Shown: positions 13,727-21,939 of the stretch, in pieces
How the letters are laid out: every line of letters starts with the position of its first letter
Numbering within the stretch: position 1 is the first letter of the stretch
Translations under genes and position numbers: made by a program
IMG/VR virus record: IMGVR_UViG_3300010293_000014
Location: 1 to 38,993 of that record
Origin: a virus
Length of the DNA: 38,993 nt
Direction: 5' to 3' (one strand)
Notes under the pieces: model-generated
Database searches by the model: none
What the model saw: the letters and a program-made list of their open reading frames with translations, nothing else
What the model was told of the DNA's origin: nothing

Positions 13727-14361
13727 TGCTTACTGTAGAGAAACTTGAGAAAATACTAGGGCATAAGAAAGAAATAGTAGAATGGTTCTCTGCGTTAAAT
13801 CGAGTGTTACCAGAGTTTGGCCTCGACACTAAAGAACGTATTGCAGGGTTCGTTGCTCAGTGTGCTCACGAGTCTGCAGATTTTAACACTATTAAAGAAA
13901 ACCTCAACTACAGTGCAGAAGGGCTAAACAAAGTATTTAAGAAATACTTTCCTACGTTAGAGTCTGCTCAACCATATGCACGACAGCCAGAGAAGATTGC
14001 AAACAAAGTGTACGGTAATCGTATGGGCAACGGCGACGAAAAAAGCGGCGACGGATTCAAGTATTGCGGGAGAGGTCTAATACAACTTACTGGTAAAGAT
14101 AACTATCGTTCTTGCAGCAAAGATTTGTTTGGAGACGAGAGGTTGCTATCTGACCCAGATTACTTACTAACAAAAGAGGGTGCTGTCCGTAGTGCTTGCT
14201 GGTTCTGGAAAAAGAATAACTTAAACAAATGGTGCGACTCTGGTGACTTTGATGGGTTAAGCGACGTTATCAATCGTGGAAGAAAAACTGAAGTTATCGG
14301 CGATGCAATTGGATTCGCCCATCGACTCAAGAAATATAAGTTAGCTATTTCTATTCTATAA
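13726..14361 (+). CDS. GH19 family endolysin (chitinase-like muramidase)
   Basis: The 211 residues cover a glycoside hydrolase family 19 catalytic domain: QCAHESADFNTIKENLNYS (catalytic Glu candidates E49 and E58), the VYGNRMGN region, and KYCGRGLIQLTGKDNY (G-R-G-x-x-Q-L-T-G-x-x-N-Y). Phage GH19 proteins cleave peptidoglycan glycan strands at lysis. There is no signal peptide, so it needs a holin for release. The spanin pair and a holin-like membrane protein follow within 1.7 kb, completing a Gram-negative lysis cassette. Confidence 0.9.
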   Translation: MLTVEKLEKILGHKKEIVEWFSALNRVLPEFGLDTKERIAGFVAQCAHESADFNTIKENLNYSAEGLNKVFKKYFPTLESAQPYARQPEKIANKVYGNRMGNGDEKSGDGFKYCGRGLIQLTGKDNYRSCSKDLFGDERLLSDPDYLLTKEGAVRSACWFWKKNNLNKWCDSGDFDGLSDVINRGRKTEVIGDAIGFAHRLKKYKLAISIL

Positions 14362-14364
14362 ATA
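14357..14364 (+). promoter_or_regulatory. T4-type late promoter
   Basis: A perfect TATAAATA overlaps the endolysin stop codon and lies only 7 nt before the i-spanin ATG (14372). Transcripts from it would start at or just inside that gene, so it may serve the o-spanin and later genes. Confidence 0.5.
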
Positions 14365-14371
14365 AAGCACT

Positions 14372-14800
14372 ATGGTACCATTACTACCTCTTATCAGCTT
14401 TGTTAAGTCCCCTCTATTCAAGTATCTTGTGGTAGTTGCTATTGTTGCGGGGGTGTTGTTTGCTGCATACAAAAAAGGTGCAAACGACGTGCAATTAAAA
14501 TGGGACTTAGAAAAAGCCCAGGTCGAAAAAGAGATTGCTAAACTAAAAGAAAAGCAAGCAGAGAAAACAGTCGAAGTAGTTGTTAAGTATGTTGACCGTG
14601 TTAAGGTAGTAAAAGAAAAAGGAGACGCAATTGTTACCTACGTCGATAGATGGATCACACCTGAAGAAAATGATGGCTGTTCTTTGCCTATTGTCTTTAA
14701 CAGGTTGCACAACTTTGCAGTGCAAAACCGAATTCCCAACTCTTCCAGAGAAACTAATGCAGGAGCCGGACCGGTCAATGAAGCAGTTACCGGAAGATAA
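14372..14800 (+). CDS. i-spanin (Rz-like)
   Basis: An N-terminal signal-anchor (about residues 16-36, FKYLVVVAIVAGVLFAAY) is followed by a long charged coiled coil (about 45-100) rich in K and E, the layout of inner-membrane spanin subunits. It lies directly behind the endolysin, and a lipoprotein gene starts inside it in another frame, the Rz/Rz1 arrangement. The protein spans the periplasm with the o-spanin and fuses the membranes at the last step of lysis. Confidence 0.85.
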   Translation: MVPLLPLISFVKSPLFKYLVVVAIVAGVLFAAYKKGANDVQLKWDLEKAQVEKEIAKLKEKQAEKTVEVVVKYVDRVKVVKEKGDAIVTYVDRWITPEENDGCSLPIVFNRLHNFAVQNRIPNSSRETNAGAGPVNEAVTGR

Positions 14801-14933
14801 AGTAGTCCCATTGAATGAAGCAACTAAAATTATTGTAGATAACTACACAGTTGCACACGAGTGGAAAGCGCAGTTGCACTCATTGCAAGAGTGGGTTAGA
14901 GAACAAAAAAAGCTAACTGAGAAGAAGGATTAA
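14670..14933 (+). CDS. o-spanin (Rz1-like lipoprotein)
   Basis: From the ATG at 14670 the protein begins MMAVLCLLSLTGCTTLQCK, a lipoprotein signal with lipobox L-T-G-C. A longer frame from 14631 would bury the signal, so I prefer 14670. The first 131 nt lie inside the i-spanin gene in a different frame, and the rest extends beyond it, so this is an overlapping rather than fully embedded pair. It is longer (87 aa) than lambda Rz1 and less Pro-rich, with a helical C-terminal half. Confidence 0.85.
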   Translation: MMAVLCLLSLTGCTTLQCKTEFPTLPEKLMQEPDRSMKQLPEDKVVPLNEATKIIVDNYTVAHEWKAQLHSLQEWVREQKKLTEKKD

Positions 14934-14934
14934 T

Positions 14935-15321
14935 ATGAAAACTATTGCAGTAATATTTTCTGTTATTTTACTAACCGGGTGTGCTGCGTTAGAGAAATTC
15001 GATCAAGTTGAATACAGCCTCCTAAACACTATCACTACATCTTCGGAACTTGCTAAAGAAAACTGTAGCAATAAAGAAAAACTTGTTCCACAGGTAGATG
15101 CTTTGTATATATCTACAGTAGAATTTAAAAATTATGTAATACATTTTCCTAAGAACGTATACTTACACAACCCAGCAACAGAACTAGCAAAGATTGTTAA
15201 AGAATTGCATATCAGTGTTAAAGACCCAGCAATGACTGTTAAATATTGCGAAATTAAGCTTGATGTAATAAAAACCATTGGTTCTAGCACTCAACAAGTA
15301 GCAGCAACAAAAGGAAAATAA
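14935..15321 (+). CDS. Small lipoprotein, 128 aa
   Basis: The N-terminus (MKTIAVIFSVILLTGCAALE) is a lipoprotein signal peptide with lipobox L-T-G-C, so the mature protein should start at C16 and sit in the outer or inner membrane. Two further Cys are present in the mature part. No family is recognised. It starts two bases after the o-spanin stop and probably belongs to the lysis or late-membrane group. Confidence 0.7.
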   Translation: MKTIAVIFSVILLTGCAALEKFDQVEYSLLNTITTSSELAKENCSNKEKLVPQVDALYISTVEFKNYVIHFPKNVYLHNPATELAKIVKELHISVKDPAMTVKYCEIKLDVIKTIGSSTQQVAATKGK

Positions 15322-15322
15322 T

Positions 15323-15595
15323 ATGCCTAACAACATCGATTCTTTAGTATTTTTAGTATTAGATTTAAACTCGTTAAAAATTTCAGATCATAAATTATCA
15401 GAAGTTAGAACACAAATTGCAGACTTAATTAAAGCATACTCGAACAACGAAATTAGATCATCTGAATTTATCGAACTAGCAAGTAATATAAAAGTCGAAG
15501 CAGTAATCTTAGCTGAAAATCAAGAATCAATTCTCAAGCAACAAGTTGTAGAATTGCTCAGAAAAGCGACTTCAATAGTATCACATATTAACTAA
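15323..15595 (+). CDS. Hypothetical helical protein, 90 aa
   Basis: The protein is mostly alpha-helical with no membrane segment and no motif I recognise. It starts two bases after the lipoprotein stop with an AAGGAAA SD inside that gene's end, so it belongs to the same transcript. The function is unknown. Confidence 0.6.
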   Translation: MPNNIDSLVFLVLDLNSLKISDHKLSEVRTQIADLIKAYSNNEIRSSEFIELASNIKVEAVILAENQESILKQQVVELLRKATSIVSHIN

Positions 15596-15604
15596 TTTTA
15601 CCAA

Positions 15605-15612
15605 AATAAATA
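15605..15612 (+). promoter_or_regulatory. Late-type promoter octamer
   Basis: AATAAATA, one mismatch from TATAAATA, lies 19-26 nt before the holin-like gene. Confidence 0.45.
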
Positions 15613-15630
15613 CACAACATGGAGTTGTGT

Positions 15631-15996
15631 ATGAACCATTTAATGTCACTAGTCGAAATCTTCTCTAATCCAAAATATCTTTGGGCTATAGCAAGCTTTC
15701 TAGTGTTTGTTATGGTTGTTATTTCGGTTATACGAATCCATTTATCCTCTAGCAAATTCGACCTAGTCCAACTATTCGCATTTGATCAATCAACCGGTAA
15801 GCTGTCAGATTCGAAAGTTCGGTTGAACATTGCATTTATCATTTCTTGTTGGGCATTCGTGTATTTGGTTATGGATGGTAAATTTACCGAATGGTACTTT
15901 TTTGGATTTATGGGTGCCTGGGTAACTGATCGAATCTTTAGTAGAAAAGCCAAAGAAGAACCAACCCAATTACCAGAGTCAGACGATAAACAATAA
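15631..15996 (+). CDS. Holin-like membrane protein
   Basis: Three hydrophobic segments (about residues 12-32, 62-80 and 84-100 from this start) with a charged, acidic C-terminal tail fit a small holin-like or lysis-associated membrane protein. The segment FDQSTGKLSDSKVRLNIAF preceding the second membrane segment resembles a pattern in T4-like phage membrane proteins (T-G-K-x-S-x-S/T-K). The start at 15631 has a GGAG six bases upstream; the earlier ATG at 15619 has none. The position near endolysin and spanins supports the call, but function is inference. Confidence 0.55.
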   Translation: MNHLMSLVEIFSNPKYLWAIASFLVFVMVVISVIRIHLSSSKFDLVQLFAFDQSTGKLSDSKVRLNIAFIISCWAFVYLVMDGKFTEWYFFGFMGAWVTDRIFSRKAKEEPTQLPESDDKQ

Positions 15997-15997
15997 G

Positions 15998-16026
15998 TTG
16001 ACAATTATATACGAGTAGTATATGCT
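15998..16026 (+). promoter_or_regulatory. Sigma70-type promoter for dnaJ-clpA
   Basis: A perfect TTGACA -35 (15998-16003), 17-nt spacer and TATGCT -10 (16021-16026, 4 of 6 consensus) would start transcription near 16033-16034, at the ATG of MDYYELLG. An early-type host promoter between late genes suggests that the chaperone cassette is expressed separately from the lysis genes. Confidence 0.55.
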
Positions 16027-16033
16027 TTTAAGT

Positions 16034-16882
16034 ATGGATTACTATGAACTATTGGGTCTACAAAAAACCGCAACCGAAAGCGATATCAAGAAGGCATATC
16101 GTAAACTCGCGTCTAAGAATCATCCCGACAAAGGCGGGTCAACTGAACAGTTCCAAAAAATACAGGAAGCCTATGATCACCTAAGCGATCCTACCAAACG
16201 AGCTGCATACGACAACCGTGGCAGAGGACCCCATATAAATTTTGGCCCTGGCGGGTTTAACATGCATTCAGATTTTGACGAAGATATAGCAGATCAATTT
16301 AGTCGTATGTTTGGATTTAAGTTTAATGGTCGCGCCGATCCGTTCACTGCACAAAGCAGCCCAAGGAAAAATAAAGACCTTCGGGTTAGCATTTCGGTAA
16401 CCTTAAAATCAACGCTCGAAGAACAAACTAAAACGTTGTCTGTCCAAACAACCAAAGGGACCTCGGAATTAGTAGAAGTTAAAATTCCACGCGGTGCTGT
16501 TACAGGTGACGTAATAAAATACACCGGACTAGGTGACAATTTCTTTGCTAGTTTACCTAGAGGAGATCTTTATGTGCAGTTGCATGTACTACCAGATGAG
16601 AAATTCCAAATCGAAGAAACTAACTTGTTAACTAACTTGAGTGTGTCAGTGTATGATGCTATACTAGGTACACAAGTTGAGGTTAATGGGTTAGACAGCA
16701 AAATGTTTATGCTTACTATTCCAGCAGGCACACAGCCAAATACTAAATTTAGGATTAAAGATCAGGGGTTGTATTCTAACAGAGGCGCAAACAGAGGTCA
16801 CTTATATGTAGAAATACGTGTTACTGTACCAAAAGACTTAACAGAACAACAAATAGACTTAGTAAAACAGTTAAAAGGTTAA
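16034..16882 (+). CDS. DnaJ/CbpA-like co-chaperone
   Basis: The J domain is complete ([32 protein letters not shown] with the HPD motif, then [14 protein letters not shown]). It is followed by a Gly/Phe-rich linker and the C-terminal substrate-binding domains ([39 protein letters not shown]). There are no zinc-finger CxxCxGxG repeats, so it is CbpA-like (type II). It would stimulate host DnaK. I prefer the ATG at 16034 (MDYYELLG, the family start) over 16022; neither has a clear SD and 16022 would lie within the -10 element. It is followed 21 nt later by a ClpA-like unfoldase. Confidence 0.9.
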   Translation: MDYYELLGLQKTATESDIKKAYRKLASKNHPDKGGSTEQFQKIQEAYDHLSDPTKRAAYDNRGRGPHINFGPGGFNMHSDFDEDIADQFSRMFGFKFNGRADPFTAQSSPRKNKDLRVSISVTLKSTLEEQTKTLSVQTTKGTSELVEVKIPRGAVTGDVIKYTGLGDNFFASLPRGDLYVQLHVLPDEKFQIEETNLLTNLSVSVYDAILGTQVEVNGLDSKMFMLTIPAGTQPNTKFRIKDQGLYSNRGANRGHLYVEIRVTVPKDLTEQQIDLVKQLKG

Positions 16883-16903
16883 ATATTTTAAAGGGTAATT
16901 TTT

Positions 16904-19189
16904 ATGATTCAACACAATCCAGAAATCGAAGTTATTGTAAATGAAGCTTCTCTTATTGCAAAGAAGCTAAAACATGACTATGTCACGATTGAACACCTAT
17001 CAATGGCATTGCTTATGTTTAAGCCGTTTAACAACTTGCTTCGGACTATGGGAGCAGACATCGACGGGTTGCTTAACGAACTAGAAACGTACATCCGTCA
17101 ACAGGACTACTTAGTCACAAAAAGGCCTGATGAATACGAGAATCCTAAAAAGACCCACGCACTAGAACGAGTGTTTAATCGTGCGTTAACCCAAGTGTTG
17201 TTTAGTGGTCGAAACCAAGTTCAAGTAGTTGATCTATGGATTAGTGTTGCGTCTGAGAATGTAAGCCATGCTTCGTACTTTTTCTTAAAATATGGCCTCG
17301 AAAAAGGAGCAGTTGTACAATATTACAACGAACATTACACCAACTCAGAAGGACAAAAAGAAGCTACAGCACACAAAGCAGACTCTATTCTTGAAGAGTT
17401 CTGCACCAATTTAAACCAACTAGCAAAAGACGACAAGATTGATCCGGTGATCGGACGTGATTCCGAAATTGATGAAATCGCCCAGGTCCTAGCAAAACGA
17501 AATAAGAGCAATGTGCTAATTGTTGGTGATGCTGGTGTTGGAAAAACTGCAATTGCAGAAGGACTTGCTCGCAACATTGTTAACGGCAAAGTGCCAGAGT
17601 ACCTTAAGAAGTTTAAGGTTTACAACTTAGACATCGGCTCATTGCTTGCAGGTAGTAAGTACCGCGGCGAATTCGAAGAGAAGCTCAAGAATGTTCTTAA
17701 AGCACTAGAAATTAAAGGTAACTCAATTCTGTTTATTGACGAAGCTCATCAGATGAAGGGTGCAGGCTCAGGCGGTAGTTCTAGTGTTGACTTTGCTAAC
17801 ATGATCAAACCTGCTCTAGGCAAAGGAAACATTAAAGTAATCGCATCAACAACCTGGGAAGAATATACCCAGTCGTTTGAGAAAGACCGCGCACTAATGC
17901 GTCGATTCTATCGGCTTGCAATTGATGAACCAACTCCAGAGGTTGCAACCGACATCTTAATTGGCCTTCGTCCTCATTTTGAGAAATTCCATAATGGTAG
18001 TATCTCGAAAGAAGCAATTACTGCTGCTGTTGATCTTAGTGTTAAGTACATGACTGACAAGCGACTTCCAGACAAAGCGATTGACCTAATCGATACCGCT
18101 TGTGCAAAACTTAAGATTGCTGGCACAAGGTGGACGGTTGAAGAGAATGACATTGTAGCAGTAGTATCTAAAATTACAAAAATCGCTCCGGAGCAAATTG
18201 GCGCAGGGCACACCCATGTCGGTCTTGACAGCCTCGAGACTAATGTTAAAGAAAGGCTTTACGGACAAGATAGCGTAGTAGACAATGTCTTAGAACGCAT
18301 CTATGTTGCCCGTGCTGGATTAAAGTCACTGCATAAGCCCATTGGCAGTTTCTTGTTTATTGGACCAACGGGCACAGGTAAAACTGAGCTATGCAAACTT
18401 CTGTCTGAGAATATGAATATGAAGTTGCTGCGGTTCGATATGTCAGAATACCAAGAGAAACACAGTGTTGCAAAGCTAATTGGTGCGCCCCCTGGATATG
18501 TTGGATACGACGATAGTAACTTAGGTGGTGGTTTGCTCATTAGCGAAGTCGAAAAGAACCCGCATTCTATTATCTTGTTTGACGAAATCGAAAAGGCTCA
18601 CCCAGATGTGTCAAATATCCTCCTGCAATTAATGGACGAGGGATTTATTACTAGTAGCAACGGTAAGAAGGCCGACTGCCGCAATACTATTGTTGTAATG
18701 ACATCTAACTTAGGTGCTGCCGACCACGAAAGGAATGCAATTGGCTTTGGCCGAGATCTACAAAAGACTGGCGAAGATGACAAAGCAGTTAAGGACTTCT
18801 TTAAGCCAGAGTTCCGTAATCGAATCGACGCAATCTGCAAGTTCGGCAAACTCGACACACTGAGCATTCGCAAGATTGTTAGTAAGTTCATTCATGAACT
18901 TAACGACCTTCTTCTATCAAAGCAAATTAAAGTATCGCTTACTGAGTCTTGTGTTGATCATTTGGTTACCGTCGGCTTCGACGATAAAATGGGTGCTCGC
19001 CCAATGGGTCGTAAGATCAACGAACTTATTAAGATTCCGCTATCAAAGAAAATCTTATTTGACAATATCCAACCACACAGTGTAGTCACCGTTGACTATG
19101 TAGGAGACAAAATCGAGTTTAGAATTAACGTAGTAGATCCAACTCTTATCCCAATGGTAAACAATGATGGCTATGTTGTCATGGTTTAA
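16904..19189 (+). CDS. ClpA-like AAA+ unfoldase
   Basis: Domains in order: an N-terminal Clp repeat domain (1-145), AAA1 with Walker A GDAGVGKT (208-215) and FIDEAH, and AAA2 with Walker A GPTGTGKT and LFDEIEKAHPD, followed by a C-terminal D2-small domain. There is no ClpB middle coiled coil. In AAA2 the loop ERNAIGFGRD carries I-G-F, the tripeptide by which ClpA and ClpX dock to ClpP. The length of 761 aa equals host ClpA. I infer that it loads host ClpP with phage-chosen substrates. No phage clpP or clpS is seen nearby. It follows dnaJ in the same transcript, and its end overlaps the next gene by 26 nt. Confidence 0.9.
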   Translation: MIQHNPEIEVIVNEASLIAKKLKHDYVTIEHLSMALLMFKPFNNLLRTMGADIDGLLNELETYIRQQDYLVTKRPDEYENPKKTHALERVFNRALTQVLFSGRNQVQVVDLWISVASENVSHASYFFLKYGLEKGAVVQYYNEHYTNSEGQKEATAHKADSILEEFCTNLNQLAKDDKIDPVIGRDSEIDEIAQVLAKRNKSNVLIVGDAGVGKTAIAEGLARNIVNGKVPEYLKKFKVYNLDIGSLLAGSKYRGEFEEKLKNVLKALEIKGNSILFIDEAHQMKGAGSGGSSSVDFANMIKPALGKGNIKVIASTTWEEYTQSFEKDRALMRRFYRLAIDEPTPEVATDILIGLRPHFEKFHNGSISKEAITAAVDLSVKYMTDKRLPDKAIDLIDTACAKLKIAGTRWTVEENDIVAVVSKITKIAPEQIGAGHTHVGLDSLETNVKERLYGQDSVVDNVLERIYVARAGLKSLHKPIGSFLFIGPTGTGKTELCKLLSENMNMKLLRFDMSEYQEKHSVAKLIGAPPGYVGYDDSNLGGGLLISEVEKNPHSIILFDEIEKAHPDVSNILLQLMDEGFITSSNGKKADCRNTIVVMTSNLGAADHERNAIGFGRDLQKTGEDDKAVKDFFKPEFRNRIDAICKFGKLDTLSIRKIVSKFIHELNDLLLSKQIKVSLTESCVDHLVTVGFDDKMGARPMGRKINELIKIPLSKKILFDNIQPHSVVTVDYVGDKIEFRINVVDPTLIPMVNNDGYVVMV

Positions 19190-19880
19190 ACTCAACCGAG
19201 ACATACAGTTATCTTATACGTTAAAACGATACCACGGAAAGTACAACTACAAACTAAAATTGTACGCTCCGTGTTTTCGAATGGCAACTAACTTAAGAAC
19301 ATATTCTGAGTCGGCCATTCGCCATGCGTTAAAGAACCAAGGAGAAAGGTTTATTAATGACAGACACACCGAGAATGCAAATGCAGCTCAGTTAATGTAC
19401 TTGTTAGTTGAACTTTCTAACCAAGCCGACCATATTTCTGTTCGAGTAGAGCATCCTACTATAACAGTGTACAGCAACGACGAACAGCTTCTGTTTAACA
19501 TTGCTAACAAGATGCCCGGCGGTGATCCTCGAGGAAACAACAAAGTATTAGAATTTTGGCGACCGCATGAGCAAACAGTATCCGACCTAGAAAACAATAT
19601 AGTCTTTGTTAAAACTCCGCCTAAGTACAAATATAAAATAATTACTAGAGAAGGTCAGTTCAACAGTGAAGTTAGAACTCCGTTATTTAATTACATAGTG
19701 TCGTTAGGGGAGGAAGTGAGTATTTCCCCAGGATATGCAGAACGACTTACTTTTACCATGGGAACATGGCTACCGTCAAGTAAAATACTAGTAAACGACG
19801 AGAGAATGTTACTAATGTTTAAACTACTTGCTCCGTCACTAATATCAACAATATACGAGTTAAAAGTTTTACCATCATAA
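19164..19880 (+). CDS. Conserved phage hypothetical protein, 238 aa
   Basis: The start lies inside the clpA-like gene (overlap 26 nt), with ATGs at 19164, 19167 and 19173. The protein is mixed alpha/beta with no membrane segment and no recognised motif. It has an even spread of charged residues and reads like a folded enzyme or structural subunit. The tight overlap implies translation coupled to the unfoldase, and thus perhaps a role as adaptor or substrate of it, which is only a suggestion from position. Confidence 0.6.
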   Translation: MMAMLSWFKLNRDIQLSYTLKRYHGKYNYKLKLYAPCFRMATNLRTYSESAIRHALKNQGERFINDRHTENANAAQLMYLLVELSNQADHISVRVEHPTITVYSNDEQLLFNIANKMPGGDPRGNNKVLEFWRPHEQTVSDLENNIVFVKTPPKYKYKIITREGQFNSEVRTPLFNYIVSLGEEVSISPGYAERLTFTMGTWLPSSKILVNDERMLLMFKLLAPSLISTIYELKVLPS

Positions 19881-19883
19881 ATA
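19876..19883 (+). promoter_or_regulatory. Late-type promoter octamer
   Basis: CATAAATA lies 19 nt before the ATG at 19902, with AAGGA as SD in between. Confidence 0.55.
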
Positions 19884-19901
19884 TAAAAATAAGGATTTAC
19901 C

Positions 19902-20069
19902 ATGGCTAAAATTGTAGAAGAAAACATTGTTATCAAAATCAGCTCAATCGTTAAGGACGGAGCAGCAGACGAAACCCCTCACATTAGCGACGAGTTACTA
20001 GTTACCTTAGAAACTGTTGTTTCTGAGATAGTTGGCAGCGGAGTAGTAGTTGAGGTAGTAGCAGCATAA
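19902..20069 (+). CDS. Small acidic hypothetical protein, 55 aa
   Basis: ATG at 19902 with AAGGA SD. The 55 residues start MAKIVEENIVIKISSIVKDG and end GVVVEVVAA; the composition is acidic and beta-prone. The TAA overlaps the next ATG (TAATG at 20067-20071), so it is coupled to the 20069 gene. The function is unknown. A late octamer just upstream fits a virion-related set. Confidence 0.65.
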   Translation: MAKIVEENIVIKISSIVKDGAADETPHISDELLVTLETVVSEIVGSGVVVEVVAA

Positions 20070-20434
20070 TGCATCGCAATATTACTTTAGTTCCTACTAT
20101 TTCTTCTGGTACTAGTGGGCCATTATATGTTAGCGAAAAACAAAAGGGCGCCGGATATTACAAGTCACAAAACCCAATTCACACCACTGTTTACACAGTA
20201 ACCGCTGGATTCAGGGGAAGGATCAAACTCCAAGGAACATTAGTGTCTGACCCAGTTGAATTAGACTGGGCTGACATCTCCGAAACTGAAGTTGAGTTGA
20301 ACGATACTGAAGAAGGTGCTCCGGAAACAATTTCTATAGATACAAACTTTAAAGGGCAGTACATATGGGTTCGTGCAGTAATATCTGATTTTACTGACGG
20401 ATCCTTAGAAAAAATCTCGTATTCGTACAACTAA
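20069..20434 (+). CDS. Beta-rich phage protein, likely structural, 121 aa
   Basis: The protein is rich in beta-prone residues (TVYTVTAGFRGRIKLQGTL, TNFKGQYIWVRAVISDF) and reads like a single beta-sandwich domain of the kind found in virion decoration or fibre-associated proteins. No enzyme motif is seen. It is in an operon with the 55-aa protein and 18 nt before the glycosyltransferase-like gene. The structural role is inference. Confidence 0.6.
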   Translation: MHRNITLVPTISSGTSGPLYVSEKQKGAGYYKSQNPIHTTVYTVTAGFRGRIKLQGTLVSDPVELDWADISETEVELNDTEEGAPETISIDTNFKGQYIWVRAVISDFTDGSLEKISYSYN

Positions 20435-20451
20435 TCTTACAAGGACACTAA

Positions 20452-21273
20452 ATGAATAAGAAAAAGTCGACTCCTAAGGCCTCTACTGGCCAGAAGTTTC
20501 AGAGCACCGGAAAAACCCACACCGAAGTAATTCAGGAAATACAAAAAATTCAAGCCCAGCAGGCGCATCTTCAACCCACGCAAGAAGTGCCTTTTGATTT
20601 TTCGAAAGTGCATGTTCACATTGGCTTACCAGCGTACGGCGGATTAATCACCGAAGCATGTTTTACTAGCTTTCTTAAATTCGTATTAATGGCATCACGA
20701 GCAGGACTTAATTGGTCTCTAGATACTATGGTTAACGAATCGCTTATTACACGAGGCCGCAATAACTTAATGGCTAAAATGAGAGCTAACGAAAAGGCTA
20801 CTCATTATATGTTCATTGACGCAGATATTCGATTCCAACCAGAATCAATCTTCCAAATGATTGCTGCTGATAAAGAAATTATTGGCGGTTTGTATCCTAA
20901 AAAGTCGTTGCCAATTAACTATGCAATTAACTTAAAGAGAGAAACAAAGATTCAAGGTCCGCTGTTTACAGTTGACACCTTAGCAACAGGGTTCCTAATT
21001 TTTAAACGAGAAGTGCACGAAGCACTTATCAAAGCACACCCAGAAACAAAGTATGTAGACGATGTCGGTCTCGGTAAACAATATGAGCCAAACATGTATA
21101 GCATTTTCGATACAATCATCGACGAAAATGGTCATTATTTGAGTGAAGATTGGACCTTTTGCCGTAGGGCTGCAAAATTAGGGTACGACATGTGGGCCGA
21201 CAGCCGAGTGTTGCTGAACCACTGCGGGACCTATGAATTTTTAGGGGATCTCAGTAAGATCCAGACCCCTTAA
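20452..21273 (+). CDS. GT-A type glycosyltransferase-like protein, 273 aa
   Basis: After a basic low-complexity N-terminus (1-45), the protein has VHIGLPAYGG and then TRGRNNLMAKM and YMFIDADIRFQP with D-A-D (123-125), the metal- and sugar-nucleotide-binding DxD of GT-A glycosyltransferases. Further on are IGGLYPKK, the ATGFLIFKR acceptor-loop region and SEDWTFCRRA (E-D, general base region). The length and motif order fit phage glycosyltransferases that modify virion proteins or DNA. The acceptor is unknown. It sits between two beta-rich proteins that could be targets. Confidence 0.78.
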   Translation: MNKKKSTPKASTGQKFQSTGKTHTEVIQEIQKIQAQQAHLQPTQEVPFDFSKVHVHIGLPAYGGLITEACFTSFLKFVLMASRAGLNWSLDTMVNESLITRGRNNLMAKMRANEKATHYMFIDADIRFQPESIFQMIAADKEIIGGLYPKKSLPINYAINLKRETKIQGPLFTVDTLATGFLIFKREVHEALIKAHPETKYVDDVGLGKQYEPNMYSIFDTIIDENGHYLSEDWTFCRRAAKLGYDMWADSRVLLNHCGTYEFLGDLSKIQTP

Positions 21274-21299
21274 ATCTGCGTAGGTACGCATAGACATAA

Positions 21300-21385
21300 T
21301 AAATATTACTGCTGGACATATAAGCTCTCCTGAGTTGTCTAGGGTAGTCGGATACTGTCAATATCGCGGACTACACTAATATTTA
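21300..21385 (+). ncRNA. Candidate structured RNA (three-way junction) in a 141-nt gap
   Basis: Within the gap 21274-21414, TAAATATTA (21300-21308) can pair with TAATATTTA (21377-21385). Inside it are two further stems: GGACA/TGTCT (21314-21318, 21336-21340) with an inner GCTC/GAGT, and GTAGTC/GACTAC (21344-21349, 21369-21374). Together these form a closed three-way junction. I recognise no known RNA family. A late-type octamer AATAAATA (21298-21305) overlaps the first strand, so the pairing may instead be chance in AT-rich DNA. Confidence 0.3.
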
Positions 21386-21414
21386 CCTAACAAACCGTAA
21401 AAGGAAACTATAAT

Positions 21415-21861
21415 ATGGCAACCGAAGAACTTAGATTTAAAGTAGGTCTTTCCGGAACATACTGGGACCGAAGACCGCAATATGAAATCTTAGTCAACAA
21501 CGAAGTTAAAAAATCTGGCACTATTGTGAGCGAATCCGGAATTGTTGAGTACATCGAATTTTCTGCCGAGGTCGAAGAAGATGTTAGTCATACGTTGCAG
21601 ATTCGCTTAATAGGAAAAGTAGCATCCGATGTTGTGCAAAACAAAAATGGGAATATCGAAAAAGACCTATTGCTTAACATCGTCGAAATCGAAATTGACG
21701 ATATCGAGTTAGAATTCTTGAAATGGACTCATTCTAAATACATTCCAGACGAGCCAAAGGAGGGATTCCCTTCTAACATGCATGTTAACTTAGGTTGGAA
21801 CGGAACCTACGAACTAAAGTTTAATTCCCCGTTTTATATCTGGGTGTTGGAATCAATGTAA
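21415..21861 (+). CDS. Beta-rich protein, possible carbohydrate-binding-like fold, 148 aa
   Basis: It starts with AAAGGAAA as SD. The sequence (RFKVGLSGTYWDRRPQYEILVNNEVKKSG... HTLQIRLIGK... NIVEIEIDDIELEFL) reads like a jelly-roll of the type used in calcium-dependent carbohydrate-binding modules: a Tyr/Asp-rich first strand pair, a 'G-x-x-H-x-L-x-I-R-L' strand, then 'I-D-D/G-x-E-L'. The 90-aa protein at 23360 has a similar layout. A virion or tail-associated binding role is inference. It is followed by a 468-nt stretch without an intact gene. Confidence 0.55.
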   Translation: MATEELRFKVGLSGTYWDRRPQYEILVNNEVKKSGTIVSESGIVEYIEFSAEVEEDVSHTLQIRLIGKVASDVVQNKNGNIEKDLLLNIVEIEIDDIELEFLKWTHSKYIPDEPKEGFPSNMHVNLGWNGTYELKFNSPFYIWVLESM

Positions 21862-21939
21862 TTTAACGAAATACGAGATATAGGTGTAATTATGTATATC
21901 TCTGACTACAATTATCACCGTGCCACCTAAACAACTAAC

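Noticed and set aside
14631-14669. Longer o-spanin start at 14631
   Set aside because: It would put 13 polar residues before the lipoprotein signal; the ATG at 14670 gives a normal lipobox-containing signal peptide.
21241-21275. Terminator after the glycosyltransferase-like gene
   Set aside because: A GGATCT/AGATCC hairpin lies inside the gene's end, but no T run follows.
21301-21384. tRNA gene in the 21274-21414 gap
   Set aside because: The pairing does not give a cloverleaf: there is no T-loop TTCGA-type sequence, no D-loop GG and no CCA-ready acceptor stem.
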